Positions 5,367 through 5,498 of a DNA stretch of 5,498 bases are shown here, in pieces. Below the pieces are notes generated by a model that ran no database searches, was not told where the DNA came from, and saw only the letters and a program-made list of their open reading frames with translations. Numbering within the stretch: the first letter of the stretch is position 1; each line of letters starts with the position of its first letter. Origin of the DNA: an uncultured bacterium. GTDB taxonomy: Bacteria; Desulfobacterota; Desulfobulbia; Desulfobulbales; Desulfobulbaceae. The stretch covers positions 1-5,498 of the forward strand of contig CAIMMA010000690.1 of the NCBI GenBank assembly GCA_903842475.1, written 5' to 3'. The translations under genes were made by a program, and so were the position numbers.

Positions 5367-5498
5367 ATGGCGATTCGTAAGTATAACTTAATGAAATTAC
5401 ATAATTTAATAAATAGCGTATCACCTGGCATCGCCATTGCTATATCAGGGTATGCTTGCACGGTATTTTTTTTAACGGGACATGAAACGATTACCAGA
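5367..5498 (+). CDS. Unrecognised protein, N-terminus with probable membrane helix, cut by right edge
   Basis: An open frame of 44 codons runs from ATG at 5367 to the last base without a stop; a TGA sits directly before the ATG. A second ATG at 5391 could be the start instead, and neither has a good ribosome site. After a basic start (MAIRKYNLMKLHNL) comes a hydrophobic stretch, SPGIAIAISGYACTVFFLTG (residues 20-39). This looks like one membrane helix or a signal anchor, so a membrane sensor or signalling protein is possible, but no domain is visible. It is divergent from hoxE and much more AT-rich (about 34% GC) than the operon. A minus-strand frame of similar length overlaps it, so coding status rests mainly on the hydrophobic pattern. 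I do not recognise the protein. Confidence 0.4.
   Translation, partial: MAIRKYNLMKLHNLINSVSPGIAIAISGYACTVFFLTGHETITR

Noticed and set aside
5345..5497. Minus-strand open frame of about 50 codons at the right edge, ending in TAA at 5345
   Set aside because: It overlaps the plus-strand frame and reads as a mixed, non-patterned peptide with no recognisable ending of a known protein. The plus frame has a more natural start and membrane-helix pattern. It cannot be fully excluded without the neighbouring sequence.

Overview
The window carries a complete five-gene operon on the minus strand, hoxE-hoxF-hoxU-hoxY-hoxH (read from about 5144 down to 362). It encodes a bidirectional, NAD(P)-linked [NiFe]-hydrogenase of the HoxEFUYH type (group 3d). 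All five frames are intact and every expected metal-ligand motif is visible. The genes are packed tightly: hoxE and hoxF overlap by 11 nt, hoxF/hoxU and hoxU/hoxY each overlap by 4 nt (ATGA), and hoxY and hoxH are 8 nt apart. This points to one polycistronic mRNA with translational coupling and fixed subunit stoichiometry.

How the parts work together: HoxH (NiFe site) and HoxY (proximal [4Fe-4S]) form the hydrogenase module. HoxU, HoxF and HoxE form the diaphorase module, homologous to the complex I subunits NuoG (N-terminal part), NuoF and NuoE. Electrons move between H2 at HoxH and NAD(P)+ at the FMN of HoxF through the Fe-S clusters of HoxY, HoxU and HoxF. HoxE adds a further [2Fe-2S] cluster. 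The enzyme is expected to be cytoplasmic: no twin-arginine or other signal peptide is visible on HoxY.

Layout: 1-272 (minus) is the N-terminal part of a GNAT-family acetyltransferase cut by the window edge, 89 nt downstream of hoxH. 362-5144 (minus) is hoxHYUFE. 5145-5366 is the non-coding upstream region of the operon. It holds a 15-bp dyad (5221-5235) and a striking 39-bp A/T-rich perfect palindrome (5299-5337). 5367-5498 (plus) is a divergent open frame with a likely membrane helix, running off the right edge.

Organism: the operon is GC-rich (roughly 60% or more in the lines inspected), while the right end drops to about 13-34% GC by hand count. HoxH closely resembles, from memory, the HoxH of cyanobacteria and proteobacteria. 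A GC-rich anaerobic or facultative bacterium, such as a Desulfobacterota or Proteobacteria member, is my guess, but the window alone does not settle it. No RNA gene, CRISPR array or insertion sequence was seen. The operon belongs to a known enzyme class. The parts most worth a second look are the palindromes in the upstream region and the two flanking partial genes.
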